This document shows positions 12,026 through 23,194 of a stretch of DNA of 64,000 bases, piece after piece (position 1 is the first letter of the stretch; each line of letters opens with the position of its first letter). Location: NCBI GenBank assembly GCA_030847615.1, contig JAUMIR010000001.1:159189001-159253000 (forward strand), read 5' to 3'. The DNA comes from Gambelia wislizenii (taxonomy: Eukaryota; Chordata; Lepidosauria; Squamata; Crotaphytidae). The position numbers were made by a program, and so were the translations under genes. Below the pieces are notes generated by a model. The model did no database searches and had not been told where the DNA came from. It was given only the letters and a program-made list of their open reading frames with translations.

Positions 12026-12181
12026 TACCCACTGATTAATTTGTTTAAAGAAAGATGATTGGTTTCAAAGTGTTGTTGAATGTTTCGGCTTTAGCACAGG
12101 AGCAATCCTATTTGTTTGTTTTATATCCCTGTAGCGAGATTCGATCTTATGAGGAATGGGTGCTGTCACTGGGTCTAACTA

Positions 12182-12444
12182 CAGTTGTCCCTTCATATTC
12201 ACTGGGGTTTGGTTCCAGGACCACCACCCCCCAGGATACCAAAATCCGTGAATACTCAAGTCCCATTATATACAATGGCATAGCAAAATGGTGTATAAGT
12301 ATAAGTATAAGATGGCAGTATAAGTACAGTATAAGATGGCAAAATCAAGGTTTGCTTTCTGGATTATTATTTTTTAAGAACATTTTCAAGCCATGAATAC
12401 TTAAATCCGTGGATACCAAATCCATGAATATGGAGGGACAACTG
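12182..12444. mobile_element. Tigger-like (TcMar) MITE with TA target duplication
   Basis: 263 bp bounded by CAGTTGTCCC and its inverse GGGACAACTG, with TA on each side (12180-12181, 12445-12446). The inverted ends continue as TTCATATTCA and TCCATATTCA. The ends match Tigger-group mariner elements (CAGTNGTCCCTC, followed by a G-rich stretch and a CCAGGACC box). No transposase remains; the centre has short GTATAAGTATAAG repeats. Confidence 0.88.
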
Positions 12445-12446
12445 TA

Positions 12447-13329
12447 TTTCTTTTTGTATAGATAAGCCCTAAGTTTCCCCCTTGTACACATGTAAATTTA
12501 ACTGTGTTGATTTACACTGTAAATGGCAATGACAACACAATCACAGATCCTTTCTTTCTAAGAAAGCCAAGCTCAGGTAAATACTGCCCCCCTCTGAAAT
12601 TTTTCATTACTGGGAGAAGTGAAGTGAGTATTTATAACAATATTGGCTAGCATCCTGATAGTAACTTACAATGACATAAGTCCAACTTACACTATCTTAA
12701 GCCTTTCTTTGATCATACTGAAGGCTGGAATTCTCTATCACACTAATACGATGACTCCCCCTCCCACAGATTCCCCTTTCAGCAGCTGCACCCCAGCTCT
12801 GCAGCCATTTAATGGCCAATGGAGAGTGGAGGGCATTGGAGGAGAGTCTGGGTATGTCTTGGATGTGAGTCCTAGAGGGCTGAGAAGGGAAGTATATTGT
12901 AGGTCCACCTACAGAACTATTATGCTACATCTTCCCACTCCAGGATCTCAGCTGTTGTGTCTTTAAAAGAATTAAGGTGGTTATCAGTTGCCTTGGAGGC
13001 TCTCATAGCCAGGATAGATAGGCTAGGCATACATATTTTAATTAATAAATTGTTTGTTGTAATATAACTAAAAGTAGAATGTAAGTTACAATTTAATACA
13101 AGATATCTTTAGGCTGCAACTCCCATAATTCCGCACCATGGCTATGCTTGCTGGGACTTTTAGGTGATGCAGGCACAAAACATTGGCAGGGACAGAGTTT
13201 CCCACCTTGATTTAATATACCCAAGCTACCATGTATTCCACGGGAAGCTAGGCTGGCCCCCTCCCTGTTGACCTTTTGCCAGCAGGAAAATACCTTTTTG
13301 TTTAAGCAGGCTTTTAATATGTAATCACT
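12447..13329. other. No gene recognised
   Basis: Unique-looking sequence. About 13110-13205 contains a GCAACTCCCATAATTCC/CTGGGACTTTTAGG motif pair similar to a common reptile repeat seen again at 30388 and 32975, but it is too decayed to delimit. Confidence 0.45.
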
Positions 13330-13339
13330 TGCAGGGAAG

Positions 13340-13512
13340 CTTCCTTTAACTTTTGTATGCTTTTAAAATAATTTTATACTCTTTTAATGTAATGTTTTTA
13401 ACTCTTTAAAAAAATTGATTGCCAGGTTTTATTGATTCCTTTCAGGAGCCACCTTGGGTTTCTCTCTGGGAGAAAGGCGGCATATAAATGAAATAAATAA
13501 ATGAAAATAAAC
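13340..13512 (+). mobile_element. LINE (L2-type) 3' end
   Basis: Ends in GGGAGAAAGGCGGCATATAA followed by (ATAA/ATGAA) repeats. This is the 3' terminus typical of squamate L2 copies (and of SINEs sharing such tails). No coding part is present. Confidence 0.6.
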
Positions 13513-16462
13513 AACATCCTCTATTTTTTGGAACTGTCAACATGTATTTATTTAATTTATTTTTATTTTATGCATTTTGAACATGTGACAGAATCTGACA
13601 GATCTACTGCCTCCAGTAACAAGGATGAAGAGCACAAAAAAGAAATGGAATGTCAGTGAAGGAGTCCAGTTCCAAAATTTAAATATCAGATTTTGGTTAA
13701 AAAATGCAAAGTAGAAATTGAATGTCAAATTTTTCTACCATTCATATAGCACATTCAGATCCGAGTCCACAGTACCACTTCAACTGTATTGGTTATTTTT
13801 TAGGCACTTCCACTTTCTGTTCTAATGTGTCACTTTTCTGAGCCAATAGTGTTGTCTTTCTGCTATTACCCTTTTTGTGTAACAGTTTTCTGGATCCTGT
13901 AATTGAAAACTGTTTCATAAAGCCTGAGAGTTTTTCCAAACTATCTCATTTTGTTATTTTTTGCTCATGTTTCTAACCTCATTAAAGCTCTATGCATTAT
14001 TATTCTGTCTCAGCTTTTCATCTTCTTCCAGATAATGCCACTGGCATATTTTCATAATGTGTTTACTCCCACTTCTAGGCCATCAGAAGATGTTTGACTC
14101 GGCTGGACCTCAGGGTGACCCCCCTTTGGCATCCCTTCTACAATTCAGTTTGTCCAGTGGGAAGAGCTGATGTGCAATTTGTCCATTTAGAAATCTATTG
14201 TTCCTTTTCAAACAGTACGTATTTATTTCCAACCAGGATTCAGGGCCAATGTCCTGCTTGAGGCAAAGAACAAGATGGCTTCCCCCTCCTTTGTTCCATA
14301 TAAAGAAACAGGCTGGACTGTGAATTGAGTCGGTATTGGCAATGGGACAGTGTCACCTTAGACTTTCCTAAATGTGTGGAGGGAGAAAGGTAACTCTCCC
14401 ATACTGTCTCCACTTTACAGTGTTGCCTGTTGTCCTTGAGTCAGTCATGCTCCTGCTAGTATCCACACAGGCTGCTCCTTCAGACACCAAAGGAAGTGAA
14501 TTCTGAGAATAGAGGTGGATCCAAAACGGGATGGTGATACTTTGCTCCACATCCCCCCCTTCACAAATATGTGGCGGGAAAAGTCTGAATAGAGCTAATG
14601 TATGCAGCTCTTTCATCTCTCCCAAGATGGTGATGATGAGGAATAACAACCACCACCACCATCACCACTACTTCTACTACTACAAGTATTAGCAGTTCTA
14701 TGTTACTGTCAGGATTGGTCTCTGGTGTGACCTGTTTCTTCCATTGTCATTGTTCTTTTGTAACCTTGCTGTTAATTGTCTTTTCATTTCTTTGTGCTTG
14801 TTAATGAGTGTTCTGTGGCAACAGTGAAGGGCAGTATAAAAGGTGATAACAGGATTGGTGAGATAGGCCTGCAGCAGCAGAATCAGCTTGGGAAAAATGG
14901 GGTGGACGTTGTATGGGAAGAGGAGGTCAGGGGATGATGGATAACCAATAGTATTGAAGCCCAACAGATTTCATAGATTGCAATGTGCTTTTAGTATACA
15001 GTCTGCCCTCTAAATTTCAGTTCTGAGCAACAACCTTGTAGGATATGCCTTCTGGATTTCTGTGCCAATAGAGATTTCTGTTTAACTCTGAAACTGCTGG
15101 TCACTGCATCTGGGAATGTAAATATATAACAACTACACATTGAAACTCTATACAGTACCAATAGGACTTAATCCAATAATAGAAGGACTCCTTGGAATGT
15201 AATCATTCTGTTCTGAACCTTGAGAAAGGACTATTCAAATAGATCTATTTGAATAAATAGAATTACAAATATATGAACAATTATTTTGTAACAATAAGGA
15301 ATCCAGGAGCAAATTTACTTTTATAATATTGATCACAGACATCTAGTTACAGTTCCCTATGGTCTTTCCACAGAATTTACATTGTTCCTAGTTTCCTCCC
15401 CTAAACAAAGTGCCCCCATAAGACCTTGGAATTATATCAGAATGATGACATACATAAAACTTTGGTGTTTTCTGGTTAATTGGTACAAAGGCAGTCCTGC
15501 TTGTTCATGTTCCAATGACATCCCTTTTGCAGCTCAGCACTTAACTAAAGTTTGGTATGCACTATCCTTTTCTGGAGAAAATGACCAGCCAAAAATTAAT
15601 GGGCTTAGATAAGTGAAAGCCAAATATATTTGTGTGAACTTGGTTTAAAGAACCTAGTATCACATATTTGTAAGCTGTCCCAATTTGTTTTGTGTTGATT
15701 GACCATTGACAATGTTCTTGTTGCTGTGATTAAGGTAATAACATCTTTTTCAGCTTTCTGTATTCCATGAAAAAAACCCAATCAATATTTGAAAAGCCTG
15801 TTTTGGATGCATCTGTTTGGTAAACAATGATCCAGGATTTAATTGCCTTTTTTTTTACATTGGTATCCTTGTTTTATTGTCTTGCATAATCTTTTATATT
15901 TTATATCAATCTGCAATTTTATACTGGTTATTTATTTATTTTATTAATGAATGTACACAAAGAAACACCTCTTAGAAGTTACAGTTTGGTAATCGTGAGA
16001 TCCTCCTGCCAAAGACTGGAGAGCTGTATTGATGTTTCATGGAAAACCCTTTCAGACATTTTGTTCACATGTGAAAAGAGAGAACATTGTCAGACAGCTG
16101 AGTACTCAGATGTTGCATGTCTGTTGCCCATCCACCCCTTCCAAGAATGTACAGCAGGTGTTAGGCTGAACATGGATGTCTGAAGGGAGGAATGAAATGT
16201 TTCCTCACCCCAAATCTTTGTAGAGGGATTGAAGGTTCTTTGCCTTATGCTTGTCAATCTGTGTCCAGCTAGAGCTCCTTAGAGTTCACTATTTTGGTCA
16301 CCTGAGCTTCCAAGGTTATAAAGAACAGCATTGTCTAGTAATGGGAATTAAGGGGAATACTGATCAATATCAGCATTCCCTTAAGAATATCTTAAGTTTT
16401 GGACTTTCATAAAATTTATATGACGGGCGAATAAATGGAGCTGTATAGTTACTTATATATTT
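13513..16462. other. No gene recognised
   Basis: About 3 kb of AT-rich, unique-looking DNA. It contains a short CCA/CTA triplet stretch at 14649-14688. Open frames are all under 100 codons and lack recognisable domains. Confidence 0.45.
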
Positions 16463-16832
16463 CAGTGATTTTTAACCATGGTCTGCAATGTCCTCACAGA
16501 GTGTCTGCGAAGGCTTGAAGGCTGCTCTGCTCATCTCCTCCCCACAGTGGAGCAGCCACGTGACAGGAGTCAAGGCTGGCTGGCTAGCTTGGCCTGCACA
16601 TTGCTGTTCTATCTGCTTCAGCCACAAACTTGTAGGAAGAAGCAGGAGAAAAAAGCCAGAGAAAAGTATTCCCTCCCTATCCAGTGCCTCTGAGGGAAGG
16701 TTTAATTGTACTATTATTACTGTACTATTGTTATTATTATTACTTTTAAATTTTGAGTTAAATCTTGGGAGTCTGCAGCAACCAAAGATATTTAAAGGGG
16801 GTCCCTGGTAAAGAAAAGGTTAAGGGCCACTG
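16463..16832 (+). mobile_element. hAT-like MITE with perfect 8-bp duplication
   Basis: 370 bp running from CAGTGATTTTTAACC to AAAAGGTTAAGGGCCACTG, with ATATATTT on both sides (16455-16462 and 16833-16840). CAGTGG-type ends and 8-bp duplications are hAT characters. Two further copies of the same family, with the same interior (GCAATGTCCTCACAG, GGAGCAGCCAC), lie inside the composites at 47205-47556 and 61457-61803. No transposase. Confidence 0.92.
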
Positions 16833-16840
16833 ATATATTT

Positions 16841-17258
16841 ATTAGGTAAAACAATTAACATATGGAGTGACACACTTCTTGTGGAGGTTCATCATATCAT
16901 ATAGACATTTCCAGTCTAGGCATATTATCTTTTATAGACTTTACATGGTCTAAGGGTATATAAGGAACGTGTTTCATACTTATAAGGCTCAGTCAGTTAG
17001 TAAGAAACAAAAACTTACAACATATTTGTAGCACATGAACATCATGCACCTCACATATAATCTATTGAAGAGATTCATATATATGGCTTATACTGTACAG
17101 AGTATTTACATGCAATTCACTGCTTGATAGCATTTCAGCTTTTTATATATATAGCATAATTCAGCATGGCTGTAATCACTGTTTGAGAGAATATTTCTTG
17201 CTACATCTCTTTAAAGTGTTCTCACCATTCCATCGGTTGCCAGTGGTGCTGAAGGCAG
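16841..17258. other. No gene recognised
   Basis: About 420 bp of AT-rich DNA between two DNA transposons. Nothing recognisable. Confidence 0.4.
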
Positions 17259-17260
17259 TA

Positions 17261-18206
17261 CAGTTGGCACTCCACATTTGCAGGTTTAAGTTTTTGCGTA
17301 TTTGATTATTTGCAGATTATTTGCTGCTGCCTCCGCTGCTGCCCTATGCCATTTTTAATAGGGACTGGAACATTTGTAACATAAGTAACATTTGTCGACC
17401 TCACCAAAGCCTTCGACACTGTAAGTAGAAAAGGTCTGTGGCAGATCCTGGAAAGACTAGGATGTCCCCCCAAATTCCTTAAAATGATTCTCTTGCTACA
17501 CGAGGGCCAGCACGGTCAAGTCAGGTATGGCGATGCTCTTTCAGAGCCCTTTCTAATAATTAATGGAGTGAAGCAAGCGATACAAAGACTCCCTGAAACA
17601 ACATCTCAGGCTTGGCCAAATTGATCACCAACAGTGGTGCGCCCTGGCCTCACATCGGGAGGCATGGAGACGCACTATCCACAATGCTGCAGCCTTATTT
17701 GAGAACTCATGACGAACAAGTCTTGAAGAGAAACGACAACGCAGAAAGAATCACAACCCAAAAACATCACCCAAGGAGACCTTCTGCTGTGCTTTTTGCA
17801 ACCGGACCTGTTTATCTCGGATTGGCCTTTTTAGTCATCAGCGCGCTTGCAGAAAGCGCGGGATGAGTCCTTCCTGAATCTTCGTTTGCGAAGAAAAGCC
17901 AGAGAGAGAGGGAAGCCTCGCAAGACTGAGAGAGATTGCAAATGTGTGGTGAGGCTTGTAAATCCCTAATAAAAATGGCAGAGCAGAGCAGCAAAGGCAG
18001 CAGCAAGCAGCACCAGCTGCCTGCTTCTGCCTTGCAAAGGAACACCACCACCTCAAAGGCATCCACAGTGGGTTGAATTTGGGGGTCATACTTTTGGTGT
18101 ATGTTAAATATGGTTTTTTTGGGGGGGGTGTTGAGATATTCATGGTTTTTCCACTTTCACAGGGGTCCGCTGCCCCTAACCCCCAGTGAATGCAGAGGGC
18201 CAACTG
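17261..18206. mobile_element. Tigger-like element carrying a LINE fragment
   Basis: 946 bp between CAGTTGGCACTCCACATTTG and the inverse of CAGTTGGCCCTCTGCATTCA, flanked by TA (17259-17260, 18207-18208). The ends are of the Tigger kind. The interior is mostly a rearranged LINE reverse-transcriptase fragment (17388-17880) instead of transposase. Confidence 0.82.
17388..17880 (+). pseudogene. Internally deleted LINE reverse transcriptase fragment
   Basis: 17391-17576 reads FVDLTKAFDTVSRKGLW...IINGVKQ, RT motif A through the start of motif B. At about 17577 it jumps, with a frame change, to a C-terminal segment (KDSLKQHLRLGQIDHQQW, then REAWRRTIHNAAALFEN) that ends in a finger of the form C-x2-C-x12-H-x4-C (near 17790-17850). 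YADD and about half of the RT are missing, and an in-frame stop follows FENS. The clade is a non-LTR element with a terminal C2H2-like finger; I cannot name it securely. Confidence 0.8.
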
Positions 18207-18208
18207 TA

Positions 18209-19448
18209 TATATCTTCTTTGGCACAGTATTGAACTGGCTCCTAACCATGACAATCTGACAACTTTTACAGACATCTGTTTATCTGTTTCTCATCCACTG
18301 AAACTTGAGAAATGTGTTGCCCAATGAGACTGTTTGGGGAGGCTCAAAATGACCAGTCTGGCTTCCTGCCCAGACTTGCCACTACCTTTATGTAGCATTT
18401 CCTCCATTATTTCATCTGAGACCTCAGAACCAAGGACTGACTTCTCCTGGATCTTACTATATCTTTATCTTGTTTTGATTTTGCTGGTTCTGTGTCCAAA
18501 CTTTAGAAGAAGTCTTCAGTCATGCACATTTACTATTTCTATGTTTTTTACACAGGCAAGTAATCTTGTCATTTTAAACTTCTACTATACAGATCACCAC
18601 CACCACCACTACTACTATTACTACTACTACTGTTATTACCATAATACTAATACTATTGGCAAATCATGACAGGAAGCCCATGTTCACATACTTCCTTTTT
18701 ATCAGGTGCTCCTTTTTCAGGAGCCAGCAATATGTGAGAAAGCTGGGGATGAAAAAACACATGAGGAGATGCTGAGAAGAAGCTGCCTACTCTTGAACAC
18801 ACACTTTCCCCTAATCTATGTGCTGTAGTAAAAGCAAAGGGTGGCCTCTCAATCGAACCTGTGCATCAATGATGAGCCAGATAGCATTTGGTGAGGTGTT
18901 TGTACCCTCCGTTTTTTTTTTATTACATAGGGGCATAATGTTTATTACATTAGCCAAGAGGAATAGTGGTGTATCCAAAAACTAAGTGCATCCAAAAGTT
19001 GCTGTTCCCTTGCTTTTCCATTTCAGCCTCATGTCCCACACAAAAAGCATCCCCTGGGAATTGTGGATGCTTAATGAGTATAATTAATTGCTAATAAGCA
19101 AAAAAAAGTCTAATTCAGTTACATTTATGATATTAAGAGGTGAGATTTAACAATTAATTTTATATTAAATTTTCATTTAAGTTTAAGCTAAGCGTTTGTA
19201 CTGAAAACTTTACCAATATGAAACTGAAAAATGCTGCTCATGCTTTCACTTCTGCCTTCCATGTACCTATCTTCAGTTTTGGAGAGAAAGAAATAGCTGC
19301 ATGGACTTTTTGGAAACGCCATTTCTCATCCAATCTACCAAAAGCACTTCTTTTGCTTTCCATTTCTCTCTCCCTTATAATCTCATCCCCTCTTGCAAAA
19401 TGAACAAGCAATGTTGCAAACATCCAAGAAAAGTTTGATGAAGAACCA
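18209..19448. other. No gene recognised; triplet microsatellite inside
   Basis: Unique-looking DNA. A CAC/CTA/TTA triplet run at 18595-18657 creates a histidine/tyrosine-run open frame that is not a gene. Confidence 0.45.
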
Positions 19449-19888
19449 GGCCAGAATCCTGTTTGACAGTTACAAATGCATAACTACCATAGTTACAGAG
19501 CTATGCAGTTCGACTTCACCATCCCCACTTACCAGGAAACAGCTGCTGTGATCGATGGGGGGTGTTCTATGTTGCTCAGGAAGCAGCTAACTGATGTTTT
19601 CACCCCAACCATGAACGATCTCTGGTGCAACAGGCAGAAGCAGGACTCTTTGAGCCGTAGATCGCTCATGCAAGGGGGTGCAGAAATTGCAGTTAGTGGC
19701 TTTCCAACAGGGGAACAGGCCCATTGATCACTGCAGAAGCTGCTTCCCAGTAAGTGGGAACTGCGGGACTTTCACATTCCCTACATGTCCCCTAAACTAG
19801 GAGCTATGTAGGGATCATGAATATCACGCAGCTATGAACGTGTTATCTCCAGGCTACACATTCATAACTACCCAACAGGATTTTGGCC
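19449..19888. mobile_element. TIR DNA element, copy 1 of a two-copy family
   Basis: About 440 bp with inverted ends GGCCAGAATCCTGTT and AACAGGATTTTGGCC, and sub-terminal ATGCATAACTACC / GGCTACACATTCATAACTACC. It is co-linear with 21533-22011 (shared CAGCTAACTGATGTT, GACAGGCAGAAGCAGG-like and ACATGTCCCCTAAA). No transposase. Target duplication not clear. Confidence 0.8.
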
Positions 19889-20044
19889 CAGGAATGTAAA
19901 ATTTGTTGACTCTTTAGCACTTTTATTCATTTGATTAATTAATAACTTTATTGGCGATTTAATGTTGGAATTAGATTAATGTTTCGATTCCAACTTAAGT
20001 CAGTTTTTAATTTTAGCTGTACCCATTCTTAGGACTTTTTCAAG

Positions 20045-20330
20045 TGGGGTAACCACCACCCCCCCAAGAAGGCCGGGAGAAGAACAAGGCTGTCGCACTT
20101 GCAGAGCCCAGTTTCATACAGCCCCATCCTCCTCTGTCCTCCTCCCATCCTCCTCCCAACGTCCCCCATGCTGCAGGTGACGCTTTTTATTGATGGAGGT
20201 TTTCTATCAATAAAAAGCAGTGCCTGCAGCATGGGGGAAGGTCAGGAGGAGGACGGAGGAGGACTGCGTCATCTGAAATGGGGCTCTGTAAGCACGACAG
20301 CCTTGTTCTTCTCCCGACCTCCTCGGGGTT
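20045..20330. repeat. Long foldback (inverted repeat, arms about 135 bp)
   Basis: The left arm (ending TTTTTATTGAT at about 20193) and the right arm (starting ATCAATAAAAAGC at about 20205) are reverse complements over roughly 135 bp with modest mismatch and a loop of about 11 bases. Shared words include ATGCTGCAGG/CCTGCAGCAT and GAGAAGAACAAGGCTGTCG/CGACAGCCTTGTTCTTCTC. A transcript across it would make a long hairpin. No coding content. Confidence 0.88.
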
Positions 20331-20427
20331 TTTAAATCTGTTTGAAAAAGACCTTAGAGACATTGGATCCAGCCATGATGACCCATGCCTTAGTTACTTC
20401 CTTTTTGGATTACTGTTAACACACAGT

Positions 20428-21024
20428 GGCCTAGTCTACACAATTAAAAAAAAATCCATTTGGGGGGTAAAAAATCCGAAAAAGCAGCCGTTCGTATGCG
20501 TACGATCTGCCTACATGATTTTTTACCCCCCCATAACTCCGTATGACCCCCCCCTTGCCCAGCTGGCTGGAGCGAGCGATCCAAGCAGCAGTTTTTAATC
20601 TCCTGCCACTTTTTTTTAATTTAAAAAGGTGTCGGTTTTCCATATTTACAAAATAAAATAAAAAGGAATAAATGTCAAATTCATGGACTTACCAGACTCT
20701 CGCTAAGCCGGGAATCTAACATGGCGGCCGCTCCCAATTCCTCTCTTTGCTAGCCCCGCCCCCTGTGCTTGGCCAGCCAATCAGATTACACTGCTTATTC
20801 ATATGTGTGAAAATGGGGTGTACAGACCATCGACAATATGAACGGCTGTACAGATTTTAGGTCGAGATTCGCGAATCATCCCAAACACCGAATCCATGGA
20901 GTTTACAGGGGATTCGCTAGCCCCCCTTCCAAATGACACATATGCATCCAAATGGCTGTGTGTACGGATGATCAATCTTCCGAACACGGTACGTTTTTTT
21001 TTTTTTTACTGTGTAGATGGCCCC
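20428..21024 (-). mobile_element. TIR element with promoter/first-exon-like cargo, copy A
   Basis: About 597 bp with inverted ends GTGGCCTAGTCTACACAATT and the inverse of GGGGCCATCTACACAGT, each followed by an A-rich run. It is inserted in an L2 copy. On the minus strand it carries CCAAT (20777-20781), a GC box GGGGGCGGGGC (20753-20763), a YY1-like GCCGCCATGTT whose ATG is 20722-20720, ten open codons, and a GTAAGT donor (20692-20687). CpG-bearing words are frequent for this AT-rich region. No transposase. The inverted second copy is at 41508-42112. Confidence 0.82.
20687..20781 (-). promoter_or_regulatory. CCAAT / GC-box / YY1-like ATG / splice-donor block, copy A
   Basis: Read on the minus strand: ATTGG (inverted CCAAT), then GGGGGCGGGGC, then GCGGCCGCCATG, then 27 more open bases and CTG|GTAAGT. 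The order and spacing match those of many TATA-less vertebrate housekeeping promoters. Both element copies preserve it. Promoter activity is inferred from motifs only. Confidence 0.5.
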
Positions 21025-21532
21025 TTTATGTGGGGACTTAAGGTGGTCCAAAGAGCTATAGCCAGGGAGTTAGCCAGGGTTGGCTACATGGAACATACAA
21101 CTCCCTCATTCTAACAGCTCCACTGGCTGCCGGTCTGTTTCTGGGCGCAATTCAAAGTGCTGGTTGTCACATATAAAGCCCTATATAACTCACGAACAGC
21201 TTATCTGAAGTACCGCATTTTCTCTCACGTGAGCCTGCCAGTGTTTTGAGATCTTCTAGGGAGATCCTTCTCTCTCTCCCACCATCCTTGCTGGTATATC
21301 TGGTAAGAAATTGGGAAAAGAGCTGCTCCTAGGCTCTGGAACTCCATTTCTAAAGAGTTTATACTGGCATCCTCCCTACTATCTATCCAAGGCAAAAAAG
21401 AATGTTTTGTTTTAGCAAGACTTTGAGGGCTGATTGCTCGGGGGAAAGGCCTTTCATGTAATGTTTATTTATTGATTTCTTTTTAATGGTCTTGCTTTTA
21501 ACTGCTTGTAATTCTACTGCTCATTAAATTAT

Positions 21533-22011
21533 GGCTGGAATCCAGTTGGAGAGTTACACATGTGTAACCACCATAGTTACATGGCTACACAGTGACTCTT
21601 GGACCAACCTCCCATTCCCTACTTGCCAGGAAGCAGCCTCTGTGATAAAAAAAAATTAGGGGACCATTCTGCTGTCACTCAGGAAACAGCTAACTGATGT
21701 TCCCATCCCCTCCTGTGAGCAATCTCCATTGTGACAGGCAGAAGCAGGGTCCCTGTTGCAATGCCCCCTTGTGCCAGAGATTGCTTGTGCAAGGGTGTTG
21801 TTGGGAATGTTGGTCAGCTCTTTCTCACATGACAGGGGAACAGACTCTCATTGGTCACAGTGGCCGCTTCCAGGTAAGTGGGGATTGGGAGACATTCATG
21901 GCCCCTACATGTCCCCTAAATTAGAGAATATGTAGGGATCATAAATACCAAAGAGTTAAAAATGCATGACTCTAGGTTACACATTTGTAATTCTCCAAAA
22001 GGATTCTTGCC
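21533..22011. mobile_element. TIR DNA element, copy 2 of a two-copy family
   Basis: About 479 bp, ends GGCTGGAATCCAGTT and AAAAGGATTCTTGCC, with sub-terminal ACACATGTGTAACC inverted words. Same family and orientation as 19449-19888. Inserted in the 3' part of an L2 copy. Confidence 0.82.
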
Positions 22012-22309
22012 AATATTTTTAACTTTTGTATGCTGTGTATTTCATTTGTATCTGGTTTGACCTTTGTGAGCCCTTTTGAGTCCGAAACTGGTCATAGGTG
22101 GAAAATGATGATGATGATGTTTAATTAAGTTATCCTACTTAGTTAGAGAATTTCAATCTTAGTTAGAGAAATTCAATTAATTCGTTCCTGTCACTGCTCT
22201 AGGAAAGGTCTGGGACACAGCTCTGGGGTGCTGTAATGGATGGGGTGAATCCCCAAAATCAAGCAAGAGGCAACTCAAGCAAAGGGGGACTTAATTCTTC
22301 CAAAATGAA

Positions 22310-22430
22310 AGCCAGTGTGGTATAGTGGTTAGAGTGGCTGGACCACAACTTGAAGAGTCAGGTTCTAGTTCCATGAAATGTACTTGGTGACCTTGGGAGA
22401 GTCACTATCTCTCTCAGCCTGTACAGAACT
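22310..22430 (+). mobile_element. Sauria-type SINE, tRNA-like head
   Basis: GCCAGTGTGGTATAGTGGTT AGAGTGGCTGGACC resembles a pol III A-box region, GGTTCTAGTTCCATG a decayed B box, and GTGACCTTGGGAGAGTCACT the conserved SINE body. The 3' tail is not clear. It is not a functional tRNA gene: the cloverleaf is not closed and anticodon pairing is poor. Confidence 0.8.
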
Positions 22431-22656
22431 TGGCCAACTTACCTTTTGGGACTATAATTCCCAAAATGGTCATGCAATTGGGGTGTGTGTCTGTTCTAGG
22501 AGTCATTAAAAAGTTATGAAAAAAGGACCTTTTCCATGTTCCAAGCCTAAGCTAGTTCACATAATTGTTGTAAAGTGAGGAGGAGGAGGAGATAAAAAAG
22601 ATATAATCTTATTCTAATTTCAAGTCAGCACAACATGCATAATTTTAAAAACACTA

Positions 22657-23152
22657 TCATAGAATCATAGAATTGCAGAGTTGGAAGCGACCACGAGGGC
22701 CATCCAGTCCAACCCCCTGCCACGCAGGAAATCACGATCAAAGCATCCCCGACAGATGGCCATCCAGCCTCTGTTTAAAGACCTCCAAGGAAGGAGACCC
22801 CACCATGCTCCAAGGGAGTGTGTTCCACTGCCGAACAGCTCTTACTGTCAAAAAGTTCCTCCTAATGTTGAGGTGGAATCTCTGTTCCTGGAGCTTGCAT
22901 CCATTGTTCCGTGTTCCAGTCTCTGGAGCAACAGAAAACAAGTCTGCTCCATCCTCAACGTGACACCCCTTCAAATACTTAAACAGGGCTATCATATCGC
23001 CTCTTAACCATCTTTTTTCCAGGCTAAACATACCCAGCTCCCTAAGTCTCTCCTCATAAGGCATCGTTTCCAGACCTTTCACCATTTTAGTTGCCCTTCT
23101 CTGGACATGCTCCAATTTGTCGATATCCTTTTTGAATTGTGGTGCCCAGAAC
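22657..23152 (-). pseudogene. CR1 LINE 3' fragment
   Basis: Antisense. The end ATCATAGAATCATAGAATTG is the CR1 octamer-type tail. A 125-codon open frame (23115-22738) gives the CR1 RT C-terminus ([53 protein letters not shown]). 5'-truncated at about 23152. Confidence 0.93.
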
Positions 23153-23194
23153 TAGGTCTAAGTTGATTAATTCCTTTTAATCATCTTAGACCTA

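Larger units (their letters stand above)
20340..22118 (+). pseudogene. L2 LINE 3' part, split by two DNA elements
   Basis: L2 homology appears in three blocks. 20340-20425 holds the TSFLDYC region. 21029-21532 holds LKVVQRAIARELARVG, then LHWLPVCF and a FKVLVVTYKALYN-like stretch, followed by 3' UTR. 22014-22118 is the AT-rich 3' end with a (GAT)n tail. The gaps are filled by the TIR elements at 20428-21024 and 21533-22011. Several stops show it is dead. Confidence 0.85.

Noticed and set aside
18334..18669. 111-codon frame with histidine and tyrosine runs
   Set aside because: The runs come from CAC/TAC triplet repeats; no domain.
22310..22430. tRNA-like sequence with A- and B-box resemblance (also 47740-47770 and 61270-61300)
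   Set aside because: Followed by the SINE body; no closed cloverleaf or proper anticodon arm; SINE heads and not tRNA genes.
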